Positions 33,137 through 35,087 of a stretch of DNA of 35,087 bases are shown here, piece by piece. The notes under the pieces were generated by a model. That model ran no database searches and had not been told where the DNA came from. It worked only from the letters and a program-made list of their open reading frames with translations. Position 1 is the stretch's first letter. Every line of letters starts with the position of its first letter. Source of the DNA: Pleurotus ostreatus/Saccharomyces cerevisiae fusant. Lineage: Eukaryota > Opisthokonta. The translations under genes were made by a program, and so were the position numbers. The DNA is taken from NCBI GenBank assembly GCA_024196135.1, contig JAMQCK010000237.1, forward strand, positions 1-35,087. Direction: 5' to 3'.

Positions 33137-33388
33137 CTGGCTATCGCGTATACTTAGCTGCGTCGGCGCCAGCACGGGAGGAGCGGGATGGGCCTCTATC
33201 GACTCGGGGCGGGACGATTCTCCACCTTTGTACTCTTGCATGGTGAATTGTGGCAATCTCTGACTTTCTTGTACATCCAGGATTCCAGTGCCGCCATATC
33301 TTTCAACGCACGCCAGTGGCTGGGAATGTATGCCCTCGGGCAAACCTAGCTACTCGGCAGAATTTGTGGCAACCCCCGCCTTCGCAAG
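33137..33388. other. Unassigned spacer
   Basis: May hold upstream exon(s) of the possible minus-strand gene ending at 32998 and the promoter of the small plus-strand ORF at 33389. I see no firm feature. Confidence 0.3.
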
Positions 33389-33529
33389 ATGACTTCGATC
33401 AAGTACGTGCCGATCCTGCAGCGCTACCGCCTCGAGTACTTCGAGGCGCAAAATGCGCGTCGGCGAGAGAAGGTGCGGCAGAAGGGGCTGAAGATCCCAG
33501 ATCATGGGCCCGAGGATGCGGAGGAGTAG
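33389..33529 (+). CDS. Small basic hypothetical protein (46 residues)
   Basis: A complete ORF from ATG to TAG coding MTSIKYVPILQRYRLEYFEA, then QNARRREKVRQKGLKIPDHG and PEDAEE. Codon use is GC3-biased like the neighbours. The protein is mostly one amphipathic basic helix with an acidic end, as in very small mitochondrial or ribosomal accessory proteins, but I recognise no family. A clear GT-AG intron (GTGAGT at 33557, CATAG at 33610-33614) begins just downstream in another frame, so this ORF could instead be part of a longer spliced gene. Confidence 0.45.
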   Translation: MTSIKYVPILQRYRLEYFEAQNARRREKVRQKGLKIPDHGPEDAEE

Positions 33530-33818
33530 ACTCAAGATGCAGGCCAGGAGCAGCAGTGAGTCTGAGGCGCTCCTCACGGTCTCCATCCCTCTAACATGGA
33601 TCTACACCATAGTGGCAAGCATGTATAGGCGACAGGGCGCGCCGGGCGCCTCCATATGTGACGTGAGCAGTGACCGCGGACAATGAGCAGGCAGACTCGG
33701 CAATTGCCGGAACACCTTGTCGAGAACTATGGAGGCGACATAACGCCTTACGTGACTTCTACGGGGCAGAGCTGCCCTATCGTTCGCGCCTTGAGGGTAC
33801 TACCTAACACAAACCAGC
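33530..33818. other. Spacer with an intron-like segment and the next gene's promoter
   Basis: Contains a plausible intron (GTGAGT...CTCTAACATGG...CATAG, about 33557-33614) in a frame overlapping the small ORF, and GTGACGTGAGCAGTGAC near 33658-33674. No full gene was built here. Confidence 0.3.
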
Positions 33819-34497
33819 ATGAGCATCCCCTTGAGCAAGATTTTCACGACGTTCTCGCTCGCTGTCATGCAGTACGAACGCGCGGACTTCAGCGTCGGGC
33901 AGGAGGAGGAGCTGCACTGGGCGATCGTTGCCGCTCACAGCAGCGATAAAGACATCAAGGGCTACGCGTCGTGGCAGGCTATCGACCGCCACTACAGCGA
34001 TGGGCGTCCTAATCCAGTCGTGTGGGAGCTGCACTACTCGCCGGACGTGCGCCTCCACCAGGACGCCAAGTGTCTGGCTGGCGTAAATATCGGCCAGCTG
34101 AAGGGCCAGGACGTGAAAAAGCTGAACAAGATACGTTGAGGTCGCTAGAGGCTGAGGTTGTTAATAAAAATATCGGTGGCTCATTCACCTTTTCGCAGCT
34201 CATTCACGCTAATGCGCAACCCGTGCCCAAGTTCGAGGGCTGGAACTGCAGGGACTGGGTTTTGGAGGTCATCAAGGACATCCTTGTGCCCAATGGGTGG
34301 GCGGACGCTGGCATTTCGACGCAGCAGTCGCTGCTCCCGTCGCTGACGATTGCAGCGCCGGAGACGGTGAACGCTCGCAAGGGGAACAAGCTGGCGGCGC
34401 CGCATGTGGTGCCGTTGCAACTTCAGGTGAGCCACATGCTACCAAAGCGAATGTTCCATCGTTGATGTTGGCGTACTAGTAGGCTGAAGTCGTGTGA
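33819..34497 (+). pseudogene. Uncharacterised basidiomycete protein (possibly DUF6914-like) with an apparent frame break
   Basis: The first frame, from 33819, reads YERADFSVGQEEELHWAIVA, SSDKDIKGYASWQAIDRHYS, PVVWELHYSPDVRLHQDAKC and VNIGQLKGQDVKKLNKI, then meets TGA at 34137-34139. A second frame takes over at once: SLEAEVVNKNIGGSFTFSQL, PKFEGWNCRDWVLEVIKDI and NKLAAPHVVPLQLQ. A normal 56-bp intron (34427-34482) and a five-codon last exon follow, with stop at 34495-34497. The E-x-HW and N-C-R-x-W-V motifs resemble small fungal proteins of the DUF6914 type (recalled, not verified), where His and Cys could form a papain-like pair (inference). The two frames can be linked by splicing 34083-34198 (116 bp, GT-AG) at the cost of clearly coding-like sequence, or by assuming a one-base indel near 34130-34140. 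So it is a frameshifted gene, a sequence error or an odd splice. Confidence 0.45.
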
Positions 34498-35087
34498 AGG
34501 GCGAGCCATTGCGCCAATGAGTTAGTCCAGAGATTCAATAGTACTTAACTCGACCGCTTCTTCTATCAACAGTGTATCATGAGCTACCTCAACTACTATC
34601 GAAGCTTCCGCAAGTTTCGAAGAAGGCAGCGTTACGGGTGATCGCCACGCAAGGATAGTGCACGGAAGGTTCGAACTCGGAACAAGTGGCGGTTCAGCGT
34701 ACACGGGCCGGAATCGCCCGCCTGCCACTCCTTCTGGACCATCAACATCCCTTGACGACAAGCGGTCCCTCATCCTCTCCTGTTGACTCAACTTCGTAAA
34801 ACTTCAAGACCGCTGCTGGCTTTTTTCCTTCAAGGTCTTTGCTCTTAGCCGACGAGGATGCAACGCTACGTCGACATACCCAGAGAGCGCGGTGTTGGCC
34901 TTCGGCTCCTTCGACTTCAACGTTCTCCTGAGCGATAAACATACGCCTCGTGCAAAGTCCGATATTCCCTGAATAACCTATATGCATATGCATGATGGTC
35001 CCACGTGTCTACCTCTGTCCGCAATCGCAAAAGTCGCGGAACCCTTCGCAGATCTGCCACTCGTATACGCGCGCGACAAGCATCACT
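34498..35087. other. Unassigned right end
   Basis: The minus strand carries two adjoining open frames, 34522-34791 (FRPVYAEPPLVPSSNLPCTI, then VVEVAHDTLLIEEAVELS) and 34742-34993 (AAVLKFYEVESTGEDEGPLV), in different phases and overlapping. Their composition is mildly protein-like, but I find no sound intron joining them and recognise no family. They could be the damaged 3' end of a gene entering from outside the window. Nothing firm. Confidence 0.3.

Noticed and set aside
34660..34700. Second GGTTCGAACTC tRNA-like motif
   Set aside because: No stem pairing on either strand.

Overview
The window is nuclear DNA of a filamentous basidiomycete, most likely an Agaricomycete (mushroom or polypore type). 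The genes are dense and on both strands. They are cut by many short GT-AG introns (mostly 45-60 bp) with CTNA-like branch points, third codon positions are GC-rich, and the protein families fit: BTB/POZ and F-box-like paralogs, a GH79 glycosidase and a basidiomycete-type gpd gene. No rRNA, tRNA, CRISPR or intact transposon was recognised. I rebuilt gene models by hand by joining reading frames across introns. In the fully rebuilt models every splice phase closes.

Layout: 1-2882 (+) 3' part of an amino-acid permease; 3658-4753 (+) BTB/POZ protein A; 5351-9285 (+) a 1261-residue Ser/Pro-rich coiled-coil protein; 11080-12346 (-) glyceraldehyde-3-phosphate dehydrogenase; 14339-15533 (-) four-helix membrane protein (DUF7598-like); 16392-17916 (-) NmrA-like NAD(P)-binding protein; 18521-19375 (+) and 20106-21071 (-) a convergent pair of F-box-like paralogs; 21981-23038 (+) BTB/POZ protein B; 23708-28408 (-) Munc13/Unc13-like C2-MHD protein of 1347 residues in 14 exons; 28989-31769 (-) GH79 glycosidase with a signal peptide and a C-terminal anchor-like tail; 32033-32541 (+) the SAGA/TREX-2 subunit Sus1/ENY2; 32998-33136 (-) a possible orphan exon; 33389-33529 (+) a 46-residue ORF; 33819-34497 (+) an uncharacterised gene with an apparent frame break; 34498-35087 unassigned.

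The genes do not form an obvious pathway or biosynthetic cluster. Housekeeping genes (gpd, sus1, Unc13-like) alternate with lineage-expanded families (BTB, F-box-like). The most interesting signals are: a composite promoter-like element, GTTGAACTTYCCGG followed 32-40 bp later by CAYGTG, recurring at four or more places including two without a recognised gene; the BTB paralogs sharing an intron site and promoter parts; the F-box-like gene whose retained intron would read into a 21-bp tandem repeat encoding a Leu-rich heptad; very small exons (a 3-nt coding first exon in gpd, 10 nt in GH79, 18 nt in the Unc13-like gene, 24 nt in the permease); and the frame break in the last gene. I found no convincing new defence or mobile system.
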